A DNA stretch of 64,000 nucleotides from Sciurus carolinensis (GCF_902686445.1 NC_062213.1:57113268-57177267); one strand, 5' to 3'. Shown: positions 1-14,069, counted from the stretch's first letter. Translations and numbers: made by a program. The notes: generated from the sequence alone by a model not told the origin.

Positions 1-844
1 AAAGGAATTAATTCTCTCAACAGTATTCTCAGCTTCAACTAAATAGTAGATATTGTATTAAATTTTAATTTGGCAAAGTAAATTCTCCCCGATCTAAATT
101 AAATATGACACTAAATTATAAAACCAAAAGATTTTCCTTCTTTTCAATTACAGTCGTTTTGGTTAAAGAGAACAAGACTCCCAGGAAGATGGCTAGGAGT
201 ATGGAAAGAAGATGATATCGAGGACATTTTTTCTCACTTAAGAAGTAAGATTACCAAAAAAATAAAATGCAGGTACTATGATCTCAAGAAAGTGCGTTTA
301 TTTCTAGTTTAGTGTATAAACCTTTTACACATGCTTAAAGTCATTTGCTAGTGTCTATTTTCCCTTCCTCCTGGTCACTTCTTATATTTCCCCTCCCCTT
401 ACCCCAACTCTCAGTGCTGGATAGTTTTAACTGAAAATCAAGATAGGGGCAAGAAAAAGAGGAGCTTTGGAGGTTAGTGGCAGAGTAAAGTTGTATAGAT
501 AACAATGGCAAAATAATTTGTTCTACAGATTTTGCATCAACCAAACCAATTTTATCCCAGACATATACGCACCTCAATGCAATGCACATTGAGACTTGTT
601 CTGTTTCTATGTATTAGTACCACTTCCAAGGGTACAACAAAGATCTCCCAGTGGCTCTTGGGCACTAACACTTTCCCATTCTGAGTGACAGCCAGCAAGG
701 AATTTCTAGTCTCCTTTTTGCATTAATTTTCAGTAAAATGTTTAGAGATAGTCAAGGTAAAGTAAATTAGCAAAAAGATTCGTCTATACAAATTGGTAGC
801 TGATGTAATGAAAGAATATTGTAGTGGGATGGAACCTAGATAAA

Positions 845-935
845 ACTCCCAGCATTGCTAATTAATTGCAAAACTGCAGTCAGGTACTTGTTTACCCTAG
901 GCCTCAGTTTATTCTCCAAAATTGAAGAGGATGAA
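845..935 (+). repeat. MIR SINE fragment
   Basis: The segment keeps the MIR core: a cytosine-poor version of the 'acttgtttaccctaggcctcagttt' block that corresponds to the conserved 'acttaacctctctgtgcctcagttt' core. It is an ancient tRNA-derived SINE, strongly diverged. Confidence 0.7.
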
Positions 936-1939
936 TCATATGGACATTCCTTTCTGCTACAATCAGAGATCCAGATGGAAGAAAGTACAGAATTCCATTA
1001 ATGGGGTGGGGGTAGGGGGGTAGTACATGCTGAAAAATAAATCTAAACACAATAAAATCCAAGCTTAAGTAAATGAAAAGTAAATATATAATTGCCCCAT
1101 AAAAATTGAGGTCGAATTCTCATTCTTCTGATCTTCAATTACAATTTGAGCAGGTGATTATTTGAGTATAAATGCAGCTATTGGGAGAAAACTGAATTAT
1201 TGCCCATTAGACTTTTTAAAATGACAAAACTGTAACTGCTCATGCCAGGGTTCTTGTTTGTACTTGCACATGTGCATGACACCATGTCCTTCTGCAATGC
1301 CTTCCTTTCCTTTACATAACTTTGTTTTTCATTAATAAACAATTAACTGCCTTACATAGAAAGGGAGGCTACGTCTCTGCCCTCCTGAAGAAGCAAATTA
1401 TCTGTCTTGAGCCCATTATTTCCATAAACAAGTGGAAGAATTATTACTACATTGTCTCTTTAACAACTGCAAACTGAGAACACAGAGTGTTTCAGAATTT
1501 TCACTTTAATTCACCCTTTTCCCTCCTTAGGTGAGTCAAGCAATAGAAGGGTCACAGTCTGTACTTCTATCCCCAAGGTAATCTGTGGCCTTGGTTGTAG
1601 AATTTGTTCTGAAGGTCTCCATTTGCAAAGGTTCGGTAGATAACCAGCTGAATCCAAAACCCAATAAATCTGCTTATTCTTATTTTTAGACTTTATTTCC
1701 CTAAATGAAATAAATGAGAGTAATATTAGTTACATCAATGGCACTACTAAAGCATTCATTGAGCTTCAATAATAAGAGTAACAATAACAATAAAATTTTA
1801 TAGCTCTTTTTCTCAAAGGAAATTAGAACACTTTACCAACATTATTGTCTCATTAATCCTCATGTCTTTGAAAAATAGAGCAGTGTGTGTGGATGGAAGC
1901 TATGAGCTGGGGGGAGTCCTCCAGACCTGTTTTCCATTT

Positions 1940-2025
1940 ACCTACCTGGAAATCATTTAGGTAATGAGTGAATGAGATAATATGCATAAAGCACTTTCTT
2001 GCATGGTAAGCACTGCACATATAAT
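1940..2025 (+). repeat. MIR SINE, 3' part
   Basis: It matches the 3' half of MIR: 'aatgagataatatgcataaagcac' followed by a 'gtaagcactgcaca' tail. The upstream stretch near 1,792-1,880 may belong to the same or a related old repeat. Confidence 0.55.
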
Positions 2026-2874
2026 TCTCTCTCCTTCTCTATCTCTCCCACCAGCCATTCCTTCCTCCTTCTCCCTTATTCTGTGATAGTTCAAGCTAAG
2101 ACAAGTTTATTGGGATTATGAGGTTCTGTATTTTTCTGGGGGTGACTTTTGGCCCAAAAGTATTCTGATTCCTTCTGTGAGAAAATTCATAAAAGTTTAT
2201 TATTGCTGTTTAACTGATATAGCTTGGATAAGTCTAGCTCCTGCTTTCAGCAAAGTCTGCCTGGGTAGGACAAGTAACTATCTCAGCATTATTCTTCTTA
2301 GATTCAGAGGAGTCTTAAGTTTGAGATTTAAGATGTCATACGTTGGGCTTCTTGGTAGAGAAAAAAATCTGTGAGTAAAGATAGGCCAAAAACTAACATT
2401 GGATAAGACAGAATTCCAAGTATCCAAGATATAATCTGCATGCCAGATTCTCTCTATACATGTCCCTGTGGTTTCCCAAAAGCCTTTGCTACAGCATTGT
2501 CTAAATGTTGTAGTCTTGTCTTGGAGCATCATGGGAAAGACTGTCTGTCCTATCTGGGTCAGGATGTTAAACAGAGAGTAGTGTATGTGAGGCCAGAGAA
2601 GTGTTGGGTCTGCTGGTGGTAGATTAGGAGGAATGATTACAATAGCCCTCTACCTTCTGAGGCAGAGTATCTTGGAATTATGTCAGGTCTTTAAGATTCA
2701 CTGACTTTTGCCCAGCCCAGACACCTGAGTGGATATTCCCTCTGCATTTAGAATGAGATTTTTTGTATCTTCAAAAGTAGTGAGGGTTTTGTAACTGCAA
2801 AATGTGGAATTTTATCTTCTGGAAATTAGTATAATGCTTGGCATTTTGATATACATGTGGACAGAATAACATAC

Positions 2875-2899
2875 AAAAAAAAAAAAAAAAAAAAAAAAA
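2875..2899 (+). repeat. poly(A) run
   Basis: Uninterrupted run of 25 A. It could be the tail of a retrotransposed insert, but I recognise no body upstream. Confidence 0.9.
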
Positions 2900-5800
2900 C
2901 CAGTTACAACTCTGTTAGGACTTTACCCAGAGCAAGAATTATTAAATGCCTGCATTTCTTCAGATATACACATGGACTGCCAGACACACCAGGAAATATT
3001 TAGATTTGTGGGATACTAAATTTTATGATGTCTTGGTAACTTGTGACACTAGGGGAAAAATCATAGCTGTAAGAGTTATCTGAGTCTTAATGGACTCGTG
3101 ATGTCCTGTCACTGGCTTTAGGACCATTTTCATTCTCTGTAAGAACTGAGCTCATGCACACAAACGTTAGTGAAATTACAAGAAACACAGCTTCTGGTCA
3201 GAAGGAGCAGGGATGCAATGAATGCTTTTAGAAAAGGTCTTGCAAAGGGGACTAATTTATGAAATAGTATTTTAAGATGCAAATTTGCATAGTTTGGCTC
3301 AAATAATTACAAAGGAAGACAAAAATAATGTTGTAGGATTACAAGATTGTAGGTTTGAAAGGTGGAGGAGCAAAAGACAGGGTGGCTGCATTTTAAAGCA
3401 TACAGCAAAGCAGAACAATGTAAAATTAGGCAAAAGAAAAGCTGGACTGAACCCTAGGACGTTTTCTCAACAGGGAGATGTGTTACTCAGAAGTCGAGTC
3501 TCCCCAGGGCTGCTGTAAATGCTTCACTACTCATGTCATTTCACATGAAATACATAAAGCTACTGCAGGAGGTGAAACAGGTGACCTGGCAAGTCTCCTG
3601 TCTCTAATTTCTGTGATTTAAAGGTTCTGTGCTATTACCCAGCAAGAAGCACTGCTTTTTAGTGATTCCATTTGTAAAATGACCCTACAGGTGTTTTCTC
3701 TCAGCCTCTACCTTTGTGAAACTCTTTTTTTTTTCCCCCACCTTATTCAGTGAGATTCAGATTATAGTATTTGGAACCACAGGATTGGGGAAGGTGCAGA
3801 AGGGTTAAACAGGAGTAAATGTTTGCTTACTAGGAAAAAAATGAGAGAGGGGGGAAAACTGAGGAAAGGTAATTGTGAGTTTCTCTAGCTCTAAATGGAA
3901 CTTTGATTTAGATGCGACATTCCTGTAAGAAAAGCTGTATCCAGAGTACAAAGACTGCACATTAATCTTCCTTTTGACAACACGGAAGTAAAGCAAACAA
4001 AGGTGCTAATTTAACACTGACTTCTTCAGGTTCTCAGATTGTAATTTAATTCTCTAAGGAGTCACAGGGTAGTGACAACCTTTGGATGACACTGAGCATC
4101 TACAACTCGTTAAAAGCTTTTTAGACAATTTTGGAATGAAATCTGTGTATGTCATTTACATGATGTATGTAAAGCTTTATCTTTTGGTCCAGATGAATCT
4201 GAAGTCCCAAGAAGAAAAACATTCAGAAAACAACCCTAGCTGGGTTTCAATTTTAAGTGCAAGGTTATGTCTGAACCTTTCCTCCCCTTTTGTGAATGGG
4301 GCACACTGTGAATAGAAACTATGGGATACTCAAGGCTGCACTGTGCTACAGCAGGATTCATAGCTGATGGTGGGTTTCCAGAATAAAGGATTTGTACACA
4401 GATTTGAATGCAGTAAATTAGAATAAAACCACATTAATTACCTACTAAGACATACTCTAGCACGGAAGTAGTGGGTCTCCAGGCTAATAAAAACAATCCA
4501 CAAGGAAAAAGGAGAAAAGCAATACAATATCTCTTCTTATCCACTCTCCCATCCTATTTTTCTTTCTACTATATTCTCAGACATTGTCTCAGAAGCATCA
4601 ACCAATTTGGAAATTTTATTGTAGCAAAGAAAACACAGAACAAGCAGAGGAAGAATAATAGTTGTTAGAGTAAGACACACAGAGGCCTTTGTTTTCATCA
4701 GGAACTGGATGGAATTAAGAAACCCCAAGCTTTTGCTAAAGATCATGAATGCCATTTTCCCTCTGCTGAAGCTTGCAACCCTTGACTCTGTGGTGGATAC
4801 TCATCATATGTGTACTCTTTCTATAATGGACCTACTCAGGGATTTACAGTCTCTGCTTCCTTAAAATTTTCTTGTGGGCGTATTTCAATTTTCTTTCTCT
4901 GGCACTTGGTATTTAGCTACTTAGAGCATTTAATTCTGTAACTAATTAAAATGCATTTATCTTCCCCCAAAGAATATATGTATTCCCAAGTATAACACAG
5001 AATTTCTGATTTTAAAGTTTATTGAGGGAAGAAAATGAATGAATAAGATTGTCGATAAATACATCCCTGTTTATTAGTATTGGAAATAGAGGTAATATCA
5101 AATTCTGTAAGTATAATCCAGAATACTTTTGAAATAATCCTGAATTGTTCTTACAAATATATATCTATTAAGAACTTGGAAAGATATTGCTTGGAAACTT
5201 TTTAAAGTAAAAAACTTAAGGCCTTACAAAATAACCTATTTATTTTATGTACAACTGTTAGAACTTTTATGTAATATTCATGGCTGATATATGTTCTTAG
5301 AAATGTTCACACATTGAGATTAGTTCTAATATGTAAATCTGTTCAGAAAAAATATTAATTCCCATTACAATAAGCAAGACAAAGATGTTGTCACTGTTAA
5401 TATTCAACACTATGTCAAAAGCTCTAGTCAATACAAGGAAAGTAAGGAGAATAAATAATGAAAAGAAAGATACAAAATTGTGCTTAAAATAAAAAAGCAT
5501 TCATAAAATTGTTACAGTAATCTATTATGTTATTTGAGCTAATAAGAAAATTCAACAGTTGCTTATAAAAAGATCAAAAATCATTAATGCAGTATAAATC
5601 AGTAATAAATGCATAGAAAATGCAATTGACCAGGGACTATGTTTATAATATTTACAAACTATTAACAGACCTTGGATCCATTTGCTTTTTCTGCAAAGTA
5701 GAGTTCTATTCTTCTTTACTAACTGAAGTCTGATGGTGTGCAGATTAATATCTCCCAAAAAAAGAACATTATTCCCACCCACTGCAGTGTGAGGTCAATT

Positions 5801-6294
5801 CCAAAAAGACTAAGTTGATCACTGATTTTTACAAGAGGAAGCCTGTTTGTCATTGATTTCAGGGTAACCATCGAGATGGAATGGAAATGTGATGTTCTTC
5901 CTCAGAATTTTTGTTCCTAAATATCACACCAGCAACTTTTCTACTAGTTTTTTCCATATTTGTGTGTGAGTCCTGCGTGGCAGCCATCCAGTGACAAAGA
6001 GAGCAATAAACCAAAAGACAGAAGAGAAATGTGAAGGATGACTCAGCAGAAAGATGGAAAGAGCCTGCATCTGTAAGGATTACTGAGGCCATTGAACTGA
6101 CAAAATCTTTAGCACAAGTGCTCTGAAATTCTTATTGTATAAAATTATACACTTTAAGTCATTTTCATGAGGGTTTATGTTAACTGAAGACTTCACAGCA
6201 AAGATATCAAACATAAATAAAAGAAAGTACTAATAGACTCAAGGATATTATTTGTGACAAAACTACCCAATCAAAAATTAGCACCAAAAAAAGG

Positions 6295-6332
6295 GTGTGT
6301 GTGTGCAAGAGAGAGAGAGAGCGAGAGAGAAA
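6295..6332 (+). repeat. (GT)n/(GA)n microsatellite
   Basis: A short GT run is followed by an imperfect GA run of about 24 bases. It lies directly upstream of an L1 relic. Confidence 0.85.
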
Positions 6333-6334
6333 GA

Positions 6335-7000
6335 CCTAGAAATTGCAAGAGCCAAAACTCTCACAAATTGATAATAAACTCTAAGCAATCTAATATAAAA
6401 ATCAGCAAATAATATGAACAGAGAATTTACAAAAAGGACTATGAATATATATGAAAAGAATATGAAAAAATATACAACTCATTATAAATCAAAGAAATTG
6501 AGGGTAATATAATGAGTAGCATTTTCTATTCATCAAAATGACAAGAGAAAATAATATCTGATAATATTAAAATCACACTGATAATGGTATGGATAATTAC
6601 CATGGAGGCTAAAGGGAGAATGAATTGATATAACACATGCAAGGGCAATTTGACTAGATCTAGCTGAAGATGTCCATATCCTTCAGTCTTATAATTTATC
6701 TTCTAGATAGAAGTCCTAAAGAAACACTAGCACATGTACACAAGAATATATATGCAATAATACCTGCAGCAGTTTTTATGATAGAAAAACTACTGCTTAA
6801 ATATCTTAAGGAGAAGGTATTAATATTAGTCATTCAAAAGTATGTCATACTGTCATTGAAATTAATGAAATAAATACACATAAAACCTGGAAAAATTTTA
6901 TATTATATAATGTTAAGGGAGAAAACAATCCAATACTATCTAACTAGTATGATGTCCTTATATAAAGTTTAAAAATGTGTAAACTGTACTTTGGTTTTTG
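6335..7000 (+). repeat. degenerate L1 ORF2 3' region
   Basis: The sequence follows the C-terminal part of L1 ORF2 in order. First comes the 'gaacagagaatttacaaaaa' block, then 'atgaaaag...caactcatta', then the 'cacatgtacacaagaatata' block. The 'tgttaagggagaaaacaatcc' block closes the match. Stops and indels are frequent, so it is an old mammalian L1M-type relic with no coding capacity. Confidence 0.75.
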
Positions 7001-7279
7001 ATGCATCATTCTGCAGTAATAATATAAAAGGACAGCAGGGAATGATGAGCACTAAATAAAGGGCAGGAGCTTCCTCTGAATCATACAGGGAGGTTCCAAC
7101 TTTTTAAAATCTTTTGAAATCTTCAACTTTCAAACTCTTTGGAAATTCAACATTTTGAAAGTGAGCACCTGATTTTCTGAGGAACCTTGCACACACACAC
7201 CAAATTTTTAAAAATATAAAAATCACTCCTTTCCTAGATTTATTCAGATTTATTTATTATTAATGACAAATGCATTAAT

Positions 7280-8125
7280 CCAGATGCTTAGATGAAAATC
7301 CTTGGAAACTTCCCCAACTCCTCCTTACTTTTCACACCTTACAACCAACCATCAACCAATGTTTTTTGAAACGAGTAGGATTTAGTCAAGTGTGAAGAAT
7401 AAAAACAGAACTCTTGCAAGAGCAAGAAGGAAACCAGTAGCAAGTTACCTTCATCAGCCAATTTTGATGGTTCTAATATCAAAATACAGTATGTGCAGAG
7501 TTGAGTCATTAATTGTACATTGCACCACCATCCTGGTTATAGTTAGTACTACATCTTATCTGGACCACCACAGTAGTTTTCTTGTTCATCTCCCTGCTTC
7601 TGCCTTTGCCCTTTACTGTCTATTCTCCACTCTGCAGTGAGACTTGTTTCCTTTAAAAAACATCAGTTCATCACATCCTACTCTGCCAAAAGCATTCCGT
7701 TATTTCCTATGTCACTTAGGATAATGTCCCTTCTATGGTTTCCTTGATGGCCCTTGAGCAATCTAAGCACAGTTCCCCCTCTCTAGGTCTCGGATTACCC
7801 TTCCATCTTTCAGGAGCACTTCTCACACGGATTGTGCTCTGTCTAACCTCTGCTTCTTTGTCACCTCATCAGAGAAGACTTCCACCATCTTTACCTACAG
7901 TAGCCTCCCTGTCCTTCTCTTCCTTTACCCTGCAGACATTTCTCTATGGCACTTATCATCCCTCATGTATTATATAGCTGTTCGCATGGGTATTTGGGCA
8001 CATTTCCCACTAGAATGGAAGCTGCTAGGAGCAAAGCTCATTGTTCTGCTATACCTTCTGCAACTACAATATCACCTGTCGCATAGTTGAAGCTTAAAAA
8101 AATTGTTCATGGGCTGAATGTACTG
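7280..8125 (+). repeat. L2 LINE 3' region
   Basis: It shows the typical order of the L2 3' end: pyrimidine-rich blocks, 'gagaagacttccaccatc', 'tggcacttatcatccctca', then 'actagaatggaagctgctaggagc' and a final tail resembling 'gcatagttgaagctt'. Two open frames of about 80 codons fall inside this relic and are not genes. Confidence 0.75.
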
Positions 8126-8739
8126 AATCTGTACTTTTTAAAGTCTAAAACAAATATGAGAAAATTTTAGATTTCATAAATTTATGTGCTGTCATCATTG
8201 AATTTTGCTGTAGTTAGAATTTAAAACAAGGAAGACCTTTTATTCAAGAAAACATCTACTCTAAAAATGGGTCTGAACATGGAAAAGATACAATAATTTA
8301 AAATGGTGAAAGGAGACCAAACAAATATTTCCTTTAATTTCATCTGACAAAAATAGATCCACTAGTTCTTTAAAAGGAAAGATTTAGAAATTAATACCAC
8401 CTTATTGCATATTATCTAATGTCATTATAAAATCTGTTCCTATGTGTGTTTGTATAGTAAAATTGTGTTAAAGAATTGTGACTTTAAATATCCTAAATTA
8501 ATTCCTTTTCTGTTTTTATGATACTCTGAGTTAAAGACTCATAATTCAATCTACATTCATATTTTTTGACAATTGAAAGAAACTAAATCACCAATGAATT
8601 TTTTAAAAAAGACATTTTTGCAACTTCATTTATGCTTCAGTATGCCATGTCTTTTACTTGCATATGGTCTCAAGATGACAAGAATTTTTCTTTCTTCTTA
8701 TTCCAGATAATTTACTAAGTCTCTGCTATTTAATAGGCA

Positions 8740-8965
8740 CTCTAGGAATATATCAGAAAAGAACAATTATAACAATAATATATATTCATTATAACATGAT
8801 TTAGCACGCAAGATTTTTTGTGTTTCAATACTATTCCAAGAATTTTACATATATCAATTCATCTAATTGTCCCAAAGATCTTCTCAGGAAATATAGACAT
8901 ACATGAAAAGGTGCAGAAAAGTTAAATATTTTGTCCAAGACTATTCAGGATCAACTTTATGGACA
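8740..8965 (-). repeat. MIR/L2-type relic, antisense
   Basis: Read on + it resembles antisense MIR/L2. A 'ttccaagaattttacatata' block is followed by 'tcaattcatctaattgtccc', then 'gaaaaggtgcagaaaagtta' and 'tgtccaagactattcagga'. It is very diverged. Confidence 0.5.
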
Positions 8966-9217
8966 AGCAATCTTTGTAGTTATGTTGAAAGACCCTACAC
9001 TTGGAAGGGTCCACACTTGATTTAATACTCAATGGTTGCTATCTCAAAATTCTTAATAAATTTTGAACAAAGTGCCTTAGATTTTAATTTTATATTAGGT
9101 CTTGCAAATTGTAGCTAATTCAGCTTGAATTCAAAACAGAGTGGTTGGTCTCTGGTGAACTTTCTCTTGATCACTGATTTCTGCTACTTCTCTCTTGAGA
9201 CAGGCAGAGGACTGTTA

Positions 9218-9384
9218 TTCATTTATTCAACAGATAGCTGTATATTTGTTAACTGTTCTAAATATTGAGGATATTGAAGTGAAAGATATAGGCTTAACCA
9301 CGAAGCTTATTTTACTGGAGAGATAGATCATAAAAAACAAATGATCTAAAAACTCAGGATTGTGACAAGTCTATGGGGAGAATT
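9218..9384 (-). repeat. L2 3' end, antisense
   Basis: It begins with 'ttcatttattcaacagatag' and 'aactgttctaaatattgagg', the reverse complement of the L2 tail, followed by a diverged 'gaagcttattttactggaga' block. It abuts an L1 tail. Confidence 0.65.
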
Positions 9385-9572
9385 AAAACAATATTGTATT
9401 AAGTATTTCAAGACAGCTAGAAGAGAGTAATATTCTCACCACAAAGAAAAAATAAATGTGTGAGGTGATGGATATTTGATTATTTCACATGTATACATGT
9501 ATCAAAATATCACAGTGTACCCCATAAATAAGCACAATTATTATGTGTCAATTTAAAGCAAACTAAAAATAG
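9385..9572 (+). repeat. L1 3' UTR tail fragment
   Basis: It contains the ancient L1 3'-end signature 'tgtgaggtgatggatatttg', then 'catgtatcaaaatatcacag' and 'taccccataaataagcacaa'. This points to an L1MA/L1MB-age element. Confidence 0.75.
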
Positions 9573-9738
9573 GATTACAAGTGATTGGCATCTGCTATAA
9601 ATTAAGCAAGGAAGGATGCCATTTAAAACAAGATAGAAACTGAAAAGAAGGCCTCACTCGTGAGATGGCCTGAAGGAAGAACATCTCTTGTAGTTCTTCT
9701 TTTGCTCTTTATTGTTTTCCTTCAGATGAAAAAGGATT

Positions 9739-9741
<3 letters not shown>

Positions 9742-9776
<35 letters not shown>
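9742..9776 (+). repeat. (CA)n microsatellite
   Basis: Perfect dinucleotide array of about 17 units. Confidence 0.95.
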
Positions 9777-9780
<4 letters not shown>

Positions 9781-10194
9781 CAAAACAAATATTTCCTAGT
9801 CTAGGAAAAACACTAATTAATATTCTCTTCCTCACTAATTATGGTTTGGTTTTAGATTTCATTCTGGTTCTTGGCTAATTCATTTTTCAAAATGGAAATG
9901 ATATTCAAAAGAACCATTGAGAAAGTTAGTATCTCTCATACAGAAATGCCAGAGGAATTTGTTAGTGATTCATGTGTTAGTAAATTAAACTTGGTATGCT
10001 TAGTAAAATCTAGTCATGATGCTCATTAATTCAAATGAAAATAAGATAGGATTGATTAAAATATTGACTCATCAGCTCTGGGCTACTGTGTGTTCCATGT
10101 GAGAAGAGTCACCTGGATTCACGCAACATGGCATCTCTGAGCAGAAATTGACTTGCAGCATATACTTTCCCAAATTGGTAGAACTATAAGATAC

Positions 10195-10290
10195 TACAAT
10201 TTAGATTCCATTTTACAGATAAGAAAACTAAGACCCATTAGGTTGGCTTTGATTGTTAGAGGAAGTTCAGACCTCCTGATTCCTGCATAG
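10195..10290 (-). repeat. MIR SINE, antisense
   Basis: It shows the antisense MIR core 'ccattttacagataagaaaa' with the following 'ctaagacccattaggttgg' and 'cagacctcctgattcctgc'. Confidence 0.6.
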
Positions 10291-10989
10291 TAATTTTTTT
10301 TTTTTTTAAGCAAGAGAGAATAACCAACTAAAGATAAAACACTGGGGCACATTGCTCTTGAAAATTAGTACCCTGGAGCAAGTCAGGATCACCTAAAGGA
10401 TGAGGAGTTTTTCTAAAATACTAATTGTCTCACCTAAAATACCCTTACCTGTACCACATCCAGACTCTAAAAACCCCTTCATATGTAACCCCATATGCAC
10501 ACAGCATTCAGGAATAAGAGCACAGGATTTTTATTTCATACTAATGTTTGAAATTTTGGAATTAAAACTAGGCCTCATTAATGGAATCATTTTAGTCTTT
10601 TGTATGTACCCCTGGAGGTTCTAAGTCTCAGTAAATTATAATCATACATTCAGTTTACTTACATTAACTTACTCCACAAAAAATAAGCTAAAGACATTAA
10701 TAAAAGTTAGCATAAATTGTTCAATTAATAATAGATCCTTTCACATACTTTTAAAACAGCTGTTCCTCTCTCTCAATTATTTATAATGGAAATCCACTTT
10801 CCTTCATTTATTACACTCTACGTTACTGAAAATGGCAAATAACACTTGAAAATTTGAACGAGTATGAACAGTCAGAAATATGAAATCCCTTGTTTCTTAG
10901 GGAATTTGGAGAAGTTGTGCTCTTGGTTTTATAACTACAGTTCATGCCAAGGCATGTTCTTATTTACTTGGAAATTCATTGACTGTCCC

Positions 10990-11085
10990 TGCTGTGTCTT
11001 CTTCTGTGCTGGGGACTGAACCCAGGACTCTGCACAGTGAAGCCCACATTGTGCCACTTGAGTGATAACCCCAGCTCTGGGGGCT
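10990..11085 (-). repeat. ID-type SINE fragment, antisense
   Basis: On + it reads 'gtgctggggactgaacccag', then 'gtgccacttgagtgataacc', the reverse complement of the tRNA-derived half of squirrel dimeric SINEs. The 7SL-like half is missing. Confidence 0.75.
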
Positions 11086-12312
11086 GTATTTTCGATAAGG
11101 ATTATTTATACAGAGAAGATTATTTTCTCAAACTCATTCATTTTCTAATGAAATCAATGGATTTCTTTGGCAAGAAGGGGAGGATACAAAAGACTTGTCT
11201 CACTATTGAGGACTCCAGGAGACATCACCATGATTTTCAAGCCATGGTTTAGAAAGGCCCATGGTTCCAGAAAGAGCTGTTGGTGGCAGGGTGCTCATGT
11301 GGTGGTGATGGCAAGGATTGTAGCAGAAACTGGAGGGGAGCCCCTGGGAAGACATCCAGTTCCTTCCATCAGGGTGGACTCTCCATTTTTCTTTTCTTTC
11401 TTTCTTTTTATTGAGGAGAGTATATGGGATTCAGAGAGAAAATTTCAATTGATAATCACAAACTGGTAAACTACCCTCCTCTTAATGAAGATTTGTATGT
11501 TATCCTCAGAAACAGAAATAAAGTTTAAACTAGTTCAAGAAACACATAAAGAAAAAAAAAAAAAAAAAGAAGGGAGAAATGAGCTAACTGAGGGAGAGAC
11601 CTAAGAGAAGAATTCATTAAAAGTATAAAAAGTTTTCTTATGAACACATAAGAAGAATCTGGCAGCCATGGAGCAGGTTAGGCAAAGGCCAGAGATTGGC
11701 AAGCTCTGCCAGCACCTGTATTTCTTTTCCACCAATTCAGCAATCCAGCCTCAACTACCGAAAACTTGGTTGTAAGACTTTTGAGAATGAATCAAGACAT
11801 TTTATTTGAAAATTTCCTGAAGAATATCAAGCAGTCTTAGAAGACCTTTAAGTTCTGCTATGAAAAACTGACAACATAGCATCTATTTAATTCCAAGCAT
11901 TTTAATAAGAATGTATTAATTTCAGAAATTCATAAGAGTCCTTTTAAGCATTATTACTTTTCACAGTTAAAGAGGTGAAATAGGACATCTTCAACTCACA
12001 GTGACAAGAGAAACTGTTCATAATACCACTAGCTTTTAAGCTTAATTATTTTCATCAGCCCTGCCATGATTGCTCTTCTCTTATTTCTTAAAACCTTTCC
12101 ATTTTACCTAGTGAAAGTTTAGTAGACCAGTGATTAATACCCAAGGAACTTGAAAATATCCTGTTGCATTACATTACAACAAAGTATACCATAACACATT
12201 TGAGATAGAAATATCACTCCCCATTAACTCCAGCTTGGAGCTATTTACGATAACTTGAAGAACACTATAGATTGTATTTCAGCATCATAAAACTAGTGCT
12301 CAATAAGCACAT

Positions 12313-12313
12313 G

Positions 12314-12344
<31 letters not shown>

Positions 12345-12350
12345 ACACAC
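12313..12350 (+). repeat. (CA)n microsatellite
   Basis: CA array with one interruption (CATA). Confidence 0.95.
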
Positions 12351-13424
12351 TCCATCTAATTTAACTGCTCTTACTGACCTGTGACATGTTCTTACTGGTG
12401 TAATACTAGATCAGAAGCCATCTCATCTCCATGCTGGATAAAGATTCAATAATTGAGTCTGTTACACTTGACATTATAGAACTTGGCTGAGAGATTTTTG
12501 TGGGAAATTGCTTTGTGGAAACTCCCTTGAAATCCACAGTGAAACTTGATCTTGGAAAATGGTTTTCTGCTATGCATTTGCAAAGCCTCGGGTAAATAAA
12601 TGCAGTTTTATTGGCTGCTAAGTCAAATTTAACCAGATTCCCAATAAAATACAAATATGATCTTTTTAAAGGAGATTTTTATTATAACTATATTCACTGT
12701 ACTTGTTGGGTTAAAGAGATAAGTTGGATTTTTAAAAACCAATCTAAAAAAATATTCTCAAATCTAATATATATCCTTAGAATGGGCAAACGCTTGCAGT
12801 TCTTTGTAAAGAGTAAATAAATTTAGTATTAATTAAACTTACTAGTGCAGTTAACAAATGATCTATGTCTAGCATCACAAAATATAGTTCTTCTAATATT
12901 TTCTCATTACTCCTCCCTATTAAAGAATGAACCAAATATCTGGTAGAGATACTATGCAAGAAAATGTGCTGAAATGATAAGCCCTTGCTTATGTAGAGGG
13001 GTAATTTGACTTACCCTACACATAAACTTAAGCTTAATAATATATTATATGCAATATTAAAACAGAAATATTATAGTTTACTATTACACAGAGTACATAG
13101 ATTAATTTTTATTCTATGTATCCTTTTCAATAGTTATTTTTTTTTTAACCAATGATTTTCTCATCAGAGGTCCAGGGCCAAATTTCAGACTATTTCTGAA
13201 ATTATGACAAACTTGTCCTAGATTTATGACATTAGGAACCTGTGAGTCATTTTCTTTGCTTCCCTTTCATCCTCACTCCCTTCCAAATTATGATTTTTTC
13301 CTACATTATTCTCTGAAAATGTTTTTTCTGTGCACCTCTCCGTAATGAGATCACCTTCTTTATTTCCCACCTCTATCAGTACATAGCTACCTAACAAGTG
13401 CATGTACCTTCAGTCTTGTCTTCT

Positions 13425-13890
13425 CACTCCCCTCTCCCCTCTCCAATCAATTTCAGTCTTTCCTCTGTAGCCCTACCAGAGTTACAGCTCTAAAAGGAAG
13501 ATCTGATCTCAACATTCTCTACTTGAAATGTTGTAGAGTTTGCAAATATCTCAAGAATAAATTCCAGACTTCTTGGCATGATATTCCATGCCTTCTAAAT
13601 TCTGGTCCCTAACTATCTTTTATTTTTATATCCTAGAATTCTAATTCAAACCTCCTACAATCTGCTATTTTAAACTATTCACTATGGCCTGAACATGGAC
13701 TTTCATGCCTGTAAACCTGGGCTAATATCATTTCCATATCTGGAGTATACACATCTCTTTTTATATAAAATATCTTAAATAGCCCTTATATTTTTTATAA
13801 AATTTTAACAAAGCAGTATGTCAAGAGTATTTAGTAAATTATCCAACATTTCCCTGATAGATTGTAATTCTACCCACATAGTAATTGAAC
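13425..13890 (+). repeat. L2 LINE relic
   Basis: It carries L2 blocks in order: 'accagagttacagctctaaaa', 'aagatctgatctcaacattc', 'aataaattccagacttcttg', 'ccatgccttctaaattctgg' and 'cctcctacaatctgctattt'. It is strongly diverged. Confidence 0.6.
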
Positions 13891-14069
13891 TTAAACTTAG
13901 TTTCTTATCTTAATCATTTGGGTTTTTTCCCTATTTTTTTTGTCCATAAAAAACTATTCAATTGAAATATGTTCCTCCTCTAAATTGACAATTCCTTAAT
14001 GGGCACATTGTTGGGTTTATTATATAACATAATAAATGACATTCAACACATATCAGCTGTATTTTATAT

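Larger units (their letters stand above)
1..6290. other. intergenic block, no gene seen
   Basis: AT-rich, CpG-poor sequence. Apart from two MIR relics near 0.85 and 1.95 kb and a 25-base A-run at 2.88 kb, I recognise nothing. Open frames are short (84 codons or fewer), occur on both strands and look like nothing known, so none is called as a gene. Confidence 0.7.
9780..13420. other. intergenic block, few recognisable elements
   Basis: Besides an antisense MIR at 10.2 kb, a SINE fragment at 11.0 kb, an A-run at 11.55 kb and a CA array at 12.3 kb, I see nothing. The stretch at 10,370-10,475 loosely resembles a MER5-type hAT relic. The longest open frame (100 codons, 11,167-11,469) starts beside the SINE fragment and shows no known domain. 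Confidence 0.6.
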